A stretch of DNA of 9,271 nucleotides from Thiotrichaceae bacterium (GTDB lineage: Bacteria; Pseudomonadota; Gammaproteobacteria; Thiotrichales; Thiotrichaceae), in the NCBI GenBank assembly GCA_024762625.1, contig JANTHA010000075.1, forward strand, positions 1-9,271, in the 5' to 3' direction. Position numbers and translations under genes: made by a program. This document shows positions 1 to 8,950 of the stretch, piece after piece. Every line of letters starts with the position of its first letter. The stretch's first letter is position 1. Below the pieces are notes generated by a model. The model was not told the origin of the DNA, ran no database searches, and saw only the letters and a list, made by a program, of their open reading frames with translations.

Positions 1-197
1 TCCTGTGTTATGGCTTCGGTTCCAACAGCCTCAGTATAAGGCGCAACCATCGCCGCCGCCACCAGCCCTGTGCCAAAATGATCGCGCCCAAACTGATCCA
101 CCAGGGTAATATGACAATCTGACTGGTAATGCTCATTAAGACGCCACGCCAGCAAACGACCCAGCAATCCAGCGCCAATAATCGCTATATTATTCAT
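1..197 (-). CDS. FAD-dependent oxidoreductase, ThiO-like (N-terminal part only)
   Basis: The first 65 codons are present; the rest lies beyond the left edge. The product starts MNNIAIIGAGLLGRLLAWRL, a Rossmann dinucleotide-binding fold with GAGLLG at residues 8-13. An acidic residue at the end of the second strand follows (LVDQFGRDHFG), then AAAMVAPYTEA, typical of the DAO family to which glycine oxidase ThiO belongs. ThiO oxidises glycine to the imine used to build the thiamine thiazole. The ATG sits 17 bp after the thiC stop on the same strand, which suggests co-transcription with thiC under the same riboswitch; a purine-rich AAGAG lies just before the start. The DAO call is firm. The ThiO role is inferred from thiC next door, and another DAO oxidoreductase cannot be excluded without the C-terminal part. 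Confidence 0.8.
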   Translation of the reverse strand, partial: MNNIAIIGAGLLGRLLAWRLNEHYQSDCHITLVDQFGRDHFGTGLVAAAMVAPYTEAVGTEAITQ

Positions 198-214
198 ACT
201 CTTACAGGTTAATT

Positions 215-2164
<1,950 letters not shown>

Positions 2165-2201
2165 TTAAAAATCTGGGAATCAGATCAAAAAATTCTATCA
2201 G

Positions 2202-2305
2202 CTTGTTTCCTACGACGGTATGAACCGTATCAGGTACAACGGGTGATTTCTCAGCCTGCTGAATTTAATAAACTAGAATAAATTAGCTACAGACACCCCG
2301 ACAAG
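2202..2305 (-). promoter_or_regulatory. TPP riboswitch (thi box) in the thiC leader
   Basis: Read on the minus strand, the aptamer has the standard parts in order. P1 pairs CTTGT (2301-2305) with ACAAG (2202-2206). GGGTG (around 2294-2299) pairs with CACCC (around 2242-2246) as P2. The invariant CTGAGA lies at 2249-2254 and ACCTGAT at 2229-2235. An ACGG/CCGT stem forms P5, and the closing GTAGGAAAC lies at about 2205-2213. The P3 arm is longer than in E. coli thiC and AT-rich (about 2255-2290), with pairing of AATTTA to TAAATT near its tip. The aptamer ends about 73 nt before the thiC start and begins 20 nt after the rsuA stop, so a thiC promoter would have to lie at or inside the 3' end of rsuA. 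TPP binding is expected to lower thiC expression. Confidence 0.96.
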
Positions 2306-2325
2306 TAAACTGATGTTAACAAAGT

Positions 2326-3042
2326 TTATGCCGAATCGCCAGTGCTGGATTCCGGATCAAGTAGAATCTCATCCTCTGTCAGTTCGCGCCACTGACCTGC
2401 CACGAGCGCCTCATCCAGTTTGATATGGGCAATCTGCTCGCGATGCAGTTTCACGACGTGGTTGCCCACGGCGGCCAGCATGCGTTTAACCTGATGGTAT
2501 TTGCCTTCGACGATGCCCAAACGAATCTGCTTTTCGCCAATTAATTCCACACTGGCGGGCTGACATGGCCTTTCTTCATCTTTGAGCTGAACACCCTCGC
2601 TTAACTGACGAAGCTGTTTTTCGCTTGGCGGCGCATCAAGGTCAACCCGGTAAATTTTCTGATGCTGATGCTTTGGTGAAGTAATTCGGTGCAGCCACTG
2701 GCCATCATCGGTAACCATCACCAAACCCGTCGTATCTATATCCAGCCTACCGGCGACATGCAGCGCGTCTTTCCTTGGGACAAACAAGGAGTCGAAAATG
2801 GTTGGATGCTGTTTATCGACATTAGCGCAAACTACGCCCGCGGGCTTGTTGATCATGATGTAGCGTAACTGCGGTTTTTTGATGGCGACGCCAATGTATT
2901 CGACATGTGCGTTTTCATCCACATGAATGGCGGGCTGCGTGATTGGTTCGCCGTTTAGCGTCACCTTGCCTTTTTTGATGACAGCCTTCGCCTGGGAACG
3001 GGTGAAGGCCGTCGCATTGGAAATTAGTTTATCAAGGCGCAT
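2326..3042 (-). CDS. rsuA: 16S rRNA pseudouridine(516) synthase RsuA
   Basis: The 238-aa product has an S4 RNA-binding domain at residues 1-60 (starting MRLDKLISN) followed by the RsuA/RluB/E/F-type pseudouridine synthase domain. The catalytic motif GRLDIDTTGL places the nucleophile at Asp101 (Asp102 in E. coli RsuA). TDDGQWLHRITSP, EGKYHQVKRMLAAVGNHVVKLHRE and the LTEDEI tail match RsuA more closely than RluB/E/F. RsuA isomerises U516 of 16S rRNA during small-subunit assembly. E. coli RsuA is 231 aa, so the length is normal. The ATG at 3042 has AGGA 7 nt upstream. Three of those four bases belong to the tip of an inserted element (3051-3284), so the ribosome binding site appears to be element-derived. 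Confidence 0.95.
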   Translation of the reverse strand: MRLDKLISNATAFTRSQAKAVIKKGKVTLNGEPITQPAIHVDENAHVEYIGVAIKKPQLRYIMINKPAGVVCANVDKQHPTIFDSLFVPRKDALHVAGRLDIDTTGLVMVTDDGQWLHRITSPKHQHQKIYRVDLDAPPSEKQLRQLSEGVQLKDEERPCQPASVELIGEKQIRLGIVEGKYHQVKRMLAAVGNHVVKLHREQIAHIKLDEALVAGQWRELTEDEILLDPESSTGDSA

Positions 3043-3049
3043 TTAATAA

Positions 3050-3053
3050 TCCT
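3050..3053 (-). promoter_or_regulatory. rsuA Shine-Dalgarno at the edge of the inserted element
   Basis: AGGA on the minus strand sits 7 nt before the rsuA ATG. Base 3050 belongs to the target duplication and 3051-3053 to the terminal inverted repeat of the element. Removing the element and one ATAAT copy leaves TATATTATTAAATG before the start, with no recognisable Shine-Dalgarno sequence. Confidence 0.6.
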
Positions 3054-3284
3054 AAATTCCTCAGTTGAACGCTACGATGACTAATAATCTTATGATTTAT
3101 CATATACATAGCAAATTATTAATCTCACTCACAGGGTGAAGTCGCTTCAGGCTAGATTGCACAACTGTGATGGCGCATTCCTGCGTTGTAACTGCTTGAA
3201 AGGGAATAACCATTCCGCGCAGTTACGCCTTGACCTGCACCACCACAGCCGTACACTCAAGCCTGCTCAACTGAAGAATTTAGG
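3051..3284. mobile_element. 234-bp MITE-like element with IS1380-type tips
   Basis: The left end CCTAAATTCCTCAGTTGA (3051-3068) and the right end TCAACTGAAGAATTTAGG (3267-3284) are 18-bp inverted repeats with one mismatch. They are flanked by a direct ATAAT on each side (3046-3050 and 3285-3289), the expected 5-bp target duplication. The interior has no ORF of useful length and folds into hairpins (3137-3149 and 3183-3228). From memory, the ISEcp1 right inverted repeat reads ACGTGGAATTTAGG, so the outermost ten bases here match it, and ISEcp1 also makes 5-bp AT-rich duplications. A non-autonomous relative of an IS1380-family element is therefore the best guess. The family assignment is less certain than the call as a transposed element. 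Confidence 0.85.
3183..3228. repeat. Long interrupted hairpin inside the MITE-like element
   Basis: GTAACTGC (3188-3195) pairs perfectly with GCAGTTAC (3219-3226). Nested inside, GGAAT (3203-3207) pairs with ATTCC (3212-3216) across a 4-nt loop. A further two base pairs can form outside the first stem after a 3-base left-hand bulge. A small separate hairpin, TGAAG/CTTCA with a 3-nt loop, lies at 3137-3149. Such structured interiors are common in MITEs; no coding or RNA function can be shown from sequence alone. Confidence 0.6.
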
Positions 3285-3290
3285 ATAATA

Positions 3291-3318
3291 TATTGGCCAT
3301 GAAGAACGAAAGCCAATA
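3291..3318. repeat. 7-bp hairpin between purA and the MITE-like element
   Basis: TATTGGC (3291-3297) is the inverted complement of GCCAATA (3312-3318), with a 14-nt loop. On the minus strand it would form downstream of purA, but what follows is TATTATCC, not a clean T run. It is a weak terminator candidate at best. Confidence 0.3.
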
Positions 3319-3335
3319 AAGGAAACTTTTTATTC

Positions 3336-3389
3336 ATTTTGATCAAGCTTCATCATCCTTCATCACCCTTTATCATCACGGATCAAAAT
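3336..3389. repeat. 10-bp tandem repeat, three copies, framed by an inverted repeat
   Basis: Just downstream of the purA stop, CTTCATCATC (3348-3357), CTTCATCACC (3358-3367) and CTTTATCATC (3368-3377) are three imperfect copies of a 10-bp unit. They are framed by ATTTTGATC (3336-3344) and GATCAAAAT (3381-3389), a perfect 9-bp inverted repeat. The framing arms are A/T-rich and the loop is 36 nt, so a standard intrinsic terminator is unlikely. Function unknown. Confidence 0.6.
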
Positions 3390-3394
3390 TTTAA

Positions 3395-4714
<1,320 letters not shown>

Positions 4715-4777
4715 TGATACTTGAGTAAACTTGCTTTTGACTCATTCACTAATAACAACGCATTATGATATGACGAA

Positions 4778-6031
4778 CTAAACAGAGACAACAATCCAGG
4801 CATCGCCCTGCTTTTTTATTATCCTGTCACAACCTTGCTGCTGAGGCGTTAATTTCGTATCGTCGCCAAGATCACGAACCACCTGCTCACCCTCGGTGCG
4901 CAAGGTATGAATAAACTTGTCCAGCGCCTTATCCAGCACATGGGGTGCGAGAATACAGTTTTTCACTGCGCTTTCCCGCCCCTGTTCCTCGCCATCTTGC
5001 GACAAAGCCGCCAGAGTCACTAAATCTGTGCTAAAACCAATTGCCGGACGGGGATTTCCAAACGCTTTGCCAATGCCGTCATAACGCCCGCCATGGGCAA
5101 TGGAACAACCGCGACCCTGTAAATAAACCGTGTACAGAATCCCGGTATGATAGGCGTAACCACGCAATTCGCCCAGATCGACATGCAATTGTAAATCAGG
5201 ATAATAATTCACCAGCAAGTCGCTAATGCTTCGCAGATGTTCGAGCGCATCCAACACAGTCTTACCCGCATCGCGTAATTGGTCTTTCGCCTCGTCTATC
5301 ATATCAAGCGAGCCGCTTAACAAGGGCAAAGCGCGTAGCATATCGGTATCGGAACGGGATAATCCCTGCTGATCCAGCCAATGGTCTATTTCAGGGATGG
5401 ATTTGCGAGTCAGCATATCGAAGTAATCTTCACGTTGCTCGCTATCAAGATCCACATGATCAACAAGACCATTTACAATGCCGACGTGTCCCAGATCAAG
5501 CACCAGATCCTTTATTTCATGCCTGATAACGGAGCTATGCCCGGTTTCCGGTCGGGTTTCAGGTATCGTATCCAGCAGGGTTTGCAGCATTAGCGAAATG
5601 ATTTCGAAATCGCTTTCAAGTCCGGCGTGACCATACAACTCCGCGCCAACTTGAATCGGAGAACGCGATCCACCCTGATGTTCGCTACGGGTGCGTAAAA
5701 CGGCGCCAATATAACACAAACGGTTGATCGCAGATTTGGCATTGTTTCTGGACAGTCGGTGCGCATCAATTCTGGCGACCTGCGGGGTAATATCAGCACG
5801 AATGCCCATCATGCGGCCATTTAACTGGTCGGTAATCTTGAAGGTTTGCAAATCAAGTTGCGTTCCCATGCCGACGCGTAATGATTCCATATATTCAACC
5901 AGCGGCGGCTTGACCAGGCGATATCCCCAACTTCGGTACAGATCAATCAGCTGACGGCGCAGAGCCTCCAGCTTTTCAGCTTCTTCAGGCAGGGATTCAT
6001 TGATTCCATCGGGGAGTAACCAGGTATTCAT
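4778..6031 (-). CDS. hisZ: ATP phosphoribosyltransferase regulatory subunit HisZ
   Basis: The 417-aa protein is a class II aminoacyl-tRNA synthetase-like paralogue of HisRS without tRNA charging activity. It partners the short form of HisG in the first step of histidine synthesis and confers histidine feedback. Typical blocks are WLLPDGINE at residues 4-12, GIRADITPQVARIDA at 76-90, RSPIQVGAELYG at 123-134, the ELRGYAYHTGILY strand at 288-300, AHGGRYDGIGKAFG at 312-325 and AIGFSTDL at 330-337. The C-terminal CDRIIKKQGDAWIV resembles the HisZ tail rather than a HisRS anticodon domain. The start is set by the WLLPDG block. The Shine-Dalgarno is poor: the nearest AGGA is 15 nt upstream. The 161-bp leader carries a five-copy repeat array. 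Placement between DUF2065 and purA is typical of gammaproteobacteria. Confidence 0.95.
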   Translation of the reverse strand: MNTWLLPDGINESLPEEAEKLEALRRQLIDLYRSWGYRLVKPPLVEYMESLRVGMGTQLDLQTFKITDQLNGRMMGIRADITPQVARIDAHRLSRNNAKSAINRLCYIGAVLRTRSEHQGGSRSPIQVGAELYGHAGLESDFEIISLMLQTLLDTIPETRPETGHSSVIRHEIKDLVLDLGHVGIVNGLVDHVDLDSEQREDYFDMLTRKSIPEIDHWLDQQGLSRSDTDMLRALPLLSGSLDMIDEAKDQLRDAGKTVLDALEHLRSISDLLVNYYPDLQLHVDLGELRGYAYHTGILYTVYLQGRGCSIAHGGRYDGIGKAFGNPRPAIGFSTDLVTLAALSQDGEEQGRESAVKNCILAPHVLDKALDKFIHTLRTEGEQVVRDLGDDTKLTPQQQGCDRIIKKQGDAWIVVSV

Positions 6032-6055
6032 TATTAATTTCAGCGTTCCTAATTA

Positions 6056-6071
6056 ATGGCGTATTCGCCAT
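6056..6071. repeat. 6-bp perfect hairpin in the hisZ leader
   Basis: ATGGCG (6056-6061) and CGCCAT (6066-6071) pair perfectly around a 4-nt loop, 24 bp upstream of the hisZ start. On the minus strand TTAATTAGG follows, not a T run, so it is not a normal terminator. It could shape the leader RNA of hisZ. Confidence 0.4.
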
Positions 6072-6112
6072 GATCTTCATAATCTAAACTGCAAAAAAAC
6101 CTGTTTCGAAAT

Positions 6113-6190
6113 ATCCGTTAACTCAAAATTCGTTAACACAATTATCCGTTAACACAATTATCCGTTAACACATTATCCGTTAACACAATC
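6113..6190. repeat. Five-copy 15/16-bp tandem repeat centred on GTTAAC
   Basis: Units run 6113-6127, 6128-6143, 6144-6159, 6160-6174 and 6175-6190. The consensus is ATCCGTTAACACAATT. Unit 2 has ATTCG for ATCCG, unit 1 diverges after GTTAAC, unit 4 lacks one A, and unit 5 ends in C. Every copy keeps the palindrome GTTAAC. The array ends 2 bp from the DUF2065 stop codon and fills half of the gap before hisZ. The near identity of units 3 to 5 suggests recent slippage or duplication. A protein-binding array and a neutral minisatellite are both possible. Confidence 0.95.
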
Positions 6191-6192
6191 GA

Positions 6193-6378
6193 CTAAACAA
6201 AATAAAGCAATAACAAGCCGACAGCTATACTGCCAAAACCAATCATACGCAAGGTTCTCTCAGGCATTTGCAGCATGGCCTTGTACATATTCTTGAGTCC
6301 TTCCGGGTTAACAAAAGGCAAAAGACCTTCCAGTATTAACAGCAAGGCGATGGCGTTAAGTAGATCATGCCAGTTCAT
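6193..6378 (-). CDS. DUF2065 family small inner-membrane protein (YjeT-like)
   Basis: The 61-aa product has two hydrophobic segments: about residues 5-22 (LLNAIALLLILEGLLPFV) and about 45-61 (MIGFGSIAVGLLLLYFV). Between them lies the short polar stretch NPEGLKNMYKAMLQMPERTLR. LEGLLPFVNP and the MPERTLR block match the DUF2065 family, including E. coli YjeT, which also sits between hflC and purA. The function of the family is unknown; its position suggests a link to the HflKC/FtsH membrane complex. The ATG has AGGA (6388-6391) 9 nt upstream, and hflC ends 17 bp before it, so translation within the hfl operon is likely. Confidence 0.9.
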   Translation of the reverse strand: MNWHDLLNAIALLLILEGLLPFVNPEGLKNMYKAMLQMPERTLRMIGFGSIAVGLLLLYFV

Positions 6379-6395
6379 GCTAAGCAGTCCTGTGC

Positions 6396-7295
6396 TTATT
6401 GCGGATAGGAAGCGGCAGGCGAATTGCTTGCATCTCCACCTTTAGATTCACGATTAAAATAATTAAAGAATTCATTGTCTGGTTCAACCACAAGCACATC
6501 GCCAGATTTTCCAAGCGCGTTCTTGTAAGCATCCAGACTACGATAAAATGAAAAAAACTCGGCGTCTTTACGATAGGCGCGGGCATAAATTTCTGCGGAT
6601 TTTGCATCGCCCTCACCGCGGATTTTTTCAGCATCCCGGTAGGCGTTCGCCTCAATTATAGTTGCCTGTCGATCCGCCACCGCGCGTATTTTTTCGCCTT
6701 CGGCCTTACCACGCGAACGAAAATCCTGGGCTACGCGCTGGCGTTCTGAACGCATGCGTTCAAATACAGACTCGCTAACCGATTCCGGGAAGTCAATCTG
6801 ACTGACACGCGCATCAACAATCTGGATACCCAGTTTACGCGCCGCACTATCCGATTTTTTACGCAAAGAAGTCATGATTTCACCGCGTTCGCCGGTAATC
6901 GCCTGTTGTATGGTGCGGGTGCTGAATTCATTACGCAAACCATCTTTCATGATGCTTTCCAGACGATTGGAAGCGCGGATCAAATCGCCACGCGTGGAAC
7001 GGTAAAACGTACTTGCATCGGCGATGCGCCATTTAACAAAAAAATCAACCTTGACGTATTTTTTCTCATAAGTGAGAAAACGGTCTGGCTGGGCGTCCAG
7101 CGTTAAAATCAGCCTGGAGAACTTTTCTACGTTCTCCATCAGGGGCAGTTTAAAATGAAGACCCGGTGTAATATCGGTTTCCACAATTTCTTTGAAGCGG
7201 AACTTGATGGCGGTTTCACGCTGATCAACCGTATAGGTCATGGTTAGCACTGCAATTGCCACGACTGCAACTACAAATATGACAATATTTTTCAT
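6396..7295 (-). CDS. hflC: FtsH protease modulator HflC
   Basis: The 299-aa SPFH/band-7 protein has an N-terminal signal-anchor at residues 3-21 (NIVIFVVAVVAIAVLTMTY) and then the SPFH domain, with QRETAIKFRFKEIV, TPGLHFKLPLMENV and DFFVKWRIAD. A charged coiled-coil region follows (about 170-250, with ERMRSERQRVAQDFRSRG and AEGEKIRAVADRQATIIEA). The C-terminus is DNEFFNYFN plus a short low-complexity tail. HflC assembles with HflK into a large periplasm-facing cage around FtsH and modulates its proteolysis. The ATG overlaps the hflK TGA by 4 bp (ATGA), which implies translational coupling. E. coli HflC is longer (334 aa), but about 290-300 aa is common outside the enterics. Confidence 0.97.
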   Translation of the reverse strand: MKNIVIFVVAVVAIAVLTMTYTVDQRETAIKFRFKEIVETDITPGLHFKLPLMENVEKFSRLILTLDAQPDRFLTYEKKYVKVDFFVKWRIADASTFYRSTRGDLIRASNRLESIMKDGLRNEFSTRTIQQAITGERGEIMTSLRKKSDSAARKLGIQIVDARVSQIDFPESVSESVFERMRSERQRVAQDFRSRGKAEGEKIRAVADRQATIIEANAYRDAEKIRGEGDAKSAEIYARAYRKDAEFFSFYRSLDAYKNALGKSGDVLVVEPDNEFFNYFNRESKGGDASNSPAASYPQ

Positions 7296-8485
7296 TGGAA
7301 ACGGCCCTCTCTGCCAGTGCTGCGTGTCGTACTGCGATTGCTTTGTTGTTTTCGTTGATCCCTGAGCATTTGCTCCACTGCGCCCGACACAGCCGGATCC
7401 AGTCCCTGATGGCCAGCCGCATTACCTGAAGAACCGCCCTGCAACTGATTTAGCGGCAAATAAAGCATATTATTGCCTGATTTAGCATCAATTAATACTT
7501 TTTTGCTATCTTTGAAGACGCCTTCCATGGTTTCCAGATAAAGACGTTTACGCGTCACATCCGGCGCTTTCTGATATTCCGTTAATAACTGACTAAAACG
7601 TGAGGCGTCACCTTCTGCACGTGAAACAATGCGACTCTTATAGGCGATTGCGGCTTCACGCAATCGCGACGCCTTACCTTCGGCGACCGGAACAACTTTT
7701 TTGGCATAGGTTTCCGCCTGGTTTTTATAGCGGTCCTTATCCTCGCGAGCGCGGTTGGCGTCATCAAAGGCGTCTTTCACCTGTTGCGGCGCTTCTGCGT
7801 ATGTCACGTTAACCTTGGTCACTTCAAGACCCGATTTATATTCATCCAGAATACGCTGCATGACTTGTTGTACATCAGGTGCAATGGATTCGCGTTTTTC
7901 CTTGAGTATCTCATCCATGGTATTGCGTCCAGCTATTTCCCTGACCGCGCTACGCATCACCTGAAATAACGTTCCCTGCGATTGATTGGGTTCGAAATCA
8001 GGTCGGTAAAGACTGAATAGATAGTCTTCCGGGTTTTTTATGATGTATTGGGCTGTTACGCCCAGATCCACAATATTTTCATCCTTGGTAAGCATGTGAG
8101 TGCGATCTTCCGCTGTGCGGTTACGATCAATATCCACCAGTTCAACCTTCTCAATCGGATAAGGCCAATGCCAATGTAAACCGGGGCGCATCGTATCTTT
8201 ATAGGCGCCAAAGCGGAACTCTAAGCCCCGCTGTGCTGAATCGACCGTATAAAAACCCGTCGCCATCCAGACAGCCAGACCAATTAGACCAACCAACACA
8301 AGCGTAGCGCTGTTTGGTCCTTCTCCTGAACCGCCTTTCCTGTTGCCAAAAAGCCCGCCCAGTTTCTCATTAATTTTTTTGCTTATATCTTCAATATTGC
8401 CGGTTTTTCCGCTCGAATTACCTTTATTCCAAGGATCCTGACCTTTACCACCGCTATTACCATCACCTGGTTCATTCCAAGGCAT
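7292..8485 (-). CDS. hflK: FtsH protease modulator HflK
   Basis: The 397-aa SPFH/band-7 partner of HflC begins MPWNEPGDGNSGGKGQDPWN, the Gly/Asn/Trp-rich cytoplasmic head typical of HflK. A single membrane span lies at about residues 60-78. The SPFH core includes GLEFRFGAYKDTMRPGLHWHWPYPIEKVELVDI, the helical part includes DANRAREDKDRYKNQAETYAKKVVPVAEGKA, and the C-terminal tail is Gln/Ser/Arg-rich. It forms the HflKC complex with HflC. The ATG at 8485 has GGAG (8495-8498) 9 nt upstream. It is the first gene of the leftward cluster in this window; hflX and hfq, its usual upstream neighbours, are absent, so transcription must start in the region to the right or enter from beyond it. Confidence 0.97.
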   Translation of the reverse strand: MPWNEPGDGNSGGKGQDPWNKGNSSGKTGNIEDISKKINEKLGGLFGNRKGGSGEGPNSATLVLVGLIGLAVWMATGFYTVDSAQRGLEFRFGAYKDTMRPGLHWHWPYPIEKVELVDIDRNRTAEDRTHMLTKDENIVDLGVTAQYIIKNPEDYLFSLYRPDFEPNQSQGTLFQVMRSAVREIAGRNTMDEILKEKRESIAPDVQQVMQRILDEYKSGLEVTKVNVTYAEAPQQVKDAFDDANRAREDKDRYKNQAETYAKKVVPVAEGKASRLREAAIAYKSRIVSRAEGDASRFSQLLTEYQKAPDVTRKRLYLETMEGVFKDSKKVLIDAKSGNNMLYLPLNQLQGGSSGNAAGHQGLDPAVSGAVEQMLRDQRKQQSNRSTTRSTGREGRFQ

Positions 8486-8542
8486 AGGGATTAACTCCGT
8501 ATTTTAAAAAAAGATGACATCAAGTCGCCCCTGAACCAATGC

Positions 8543-8570
8543 TTCATATAAATTGACTATATTTTGACAG
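8543..8570 (-). promoter_or_regulatory. Possible hflK promoter
   Basis: On the minus strand CTGTCA (8565-8570) and TATGAA (8543-8548) are separated by 16 bp. They match the sigma-70 -35 and -10 boxes at 4 of 6 positions each, about 58 bp upstream of the hflK start. The stretch between is A/T-rich. The call is weak and rests mainly on the need for a promoter here. Confidence 0.25.
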
Positions 8571-8596
8571 AAGCATGACAGAACGGGACAGCCACA
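8564..8596. repeat. Three GACAG repeats at exact 11-bp spacing
   Basis: On the plus strand TTGACAGAAGC (8564-8574), ATGACAGAACG (8575-8585) and GGGACAGCCAC (8586-8596) share GACAG at an 11-bp period, about one helical turn. The first copy overlaps the proposed -35 box of hflK. This spacing would put three sites on one face of the DNA, as in some operators or UP-like regions. Function inferred only. Confidence 0.5.
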
Positions 8597-8847
8597 AGAT
8601 GAGTGCTTGCCATACATCCATTGGGATGAATTGTACAAACACAAACGCGCGGATTGTATCGCGGACTCTTATTGTAAGGCAATTATTCTTTGCCACCCAA
8701 ATTAACACAGTGAACATTTAAGTTGCTCCAAGCGTCTTTAATCGCTTTAACCATGTTCTTTTCAGTATTTTGTAATTATTCAGTTTAGAAGTAGCTTACG
8801 CAGGACATGCGCGGAACCAAAGAGAATACACCGGGTAGTTACGCAGC
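8597..8847. other. Non-coding stretch with little recognisable content
   Basis: No tRNA, rRNA or known RNA gene and no long ORF is visible here. A 12/13 direct repeat, GTAGCTTACGCAG (8791-8803) and GTAGTTACGCAG (8835-8846), brackets GCGCGGAACC. Those words loosely resemble the interior of the 3051-3284 element on its minus strand (GCGCGGAA, then AGTTAC about 20 nt later). This could be a decayed relative or chance. A minus-strand 23-codon ORF inside is listed separately. Confidence 0.4.
8683..8754 (-). CDS. Possible 23-aa small ORF upstream of hflK
   Basis: ATG at 8754 to TAA gives MVKAIKDAWSNLNVHCVNLG plus GKE. The composition looks protein-like (charged start, one Trp, one Cys). Upstream there is only an A-rich GAAAAG, a weak ribosome binding site, and a stop codon in frame not far above. 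I do not recognise the peptide. It may be chance, a small protein, or a fragment of a lost gene. Confidence 0.2.
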   Translation of the reverse strand: MVKAIKDAWSNLNVHCVNLGGKE

Positions 8848-8883
8848 TGATTTGTTACCTCATTTGTTACCTGATTTGTTACC
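8848..8883. repeat. 12-bp tandem repeat, three copies
   Basis: TGATTTGTTACC (8848-8859), TCATTTGTTACC (8860-8871) and TGATTTGTTACC (8872-8883) differ at one base only. The array ends 24 bp upstream of a candidate plus-strand extended -10 promoter, so it lies where an activator or repressor of the rightward gene could bind. A neutral repeat is equally possible. Confidence 0.9.
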
Positions 8884-8907
8884 TGAGCAACAATAATTCA
8901 GAAAATA

Positions 8908-8916
8908 TGCTATAAA
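8908..8916 (+). promoter_or_regulatory. Candidate extended -10 promoter
   Basis: TGCTATAAA fits the extended -10 pattern TGnTATAAT with one mismatch in the hexamer. There is no good -35 box 17 bp upstream (CAACAA), which extended -10 promoters tolerate. Transcription would start near 8923 and run through the inverted-repeat element into the ORF at 9175. Confidence 0.45.
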
Positions 8917-8950
8917 AGCCTGTGTTAAATATTATCAAGACGTTTCATGA

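Noticed and set aside
2306..2360. thiC promoter
   Set aside because: Words such as CATAAA and TTGTTA occur, but no pair has acceptable spacing; a promoter must exist upstream of the riboswitch but I cannot place it.
3291..3318. Intrinsic terminator for purA
   Set aside because: The 7-bp stem is followed by TATTATCC on the minus strand, not a T run; kept only as a hairpin.
6056..6071. Terminator between DUF2065 and hisZ
   Set aside because: The 6-bp hairpin lacks a following T run on either strand and lies close to the hisZ start.
6113..6190. CRISPR array or replication iterons
   Set aside because: The units are directly abutting with no unique spacers, so it is not CRISPR. No replication initiator gene or DnaA-box cluster is near, so an origin is unsupported.
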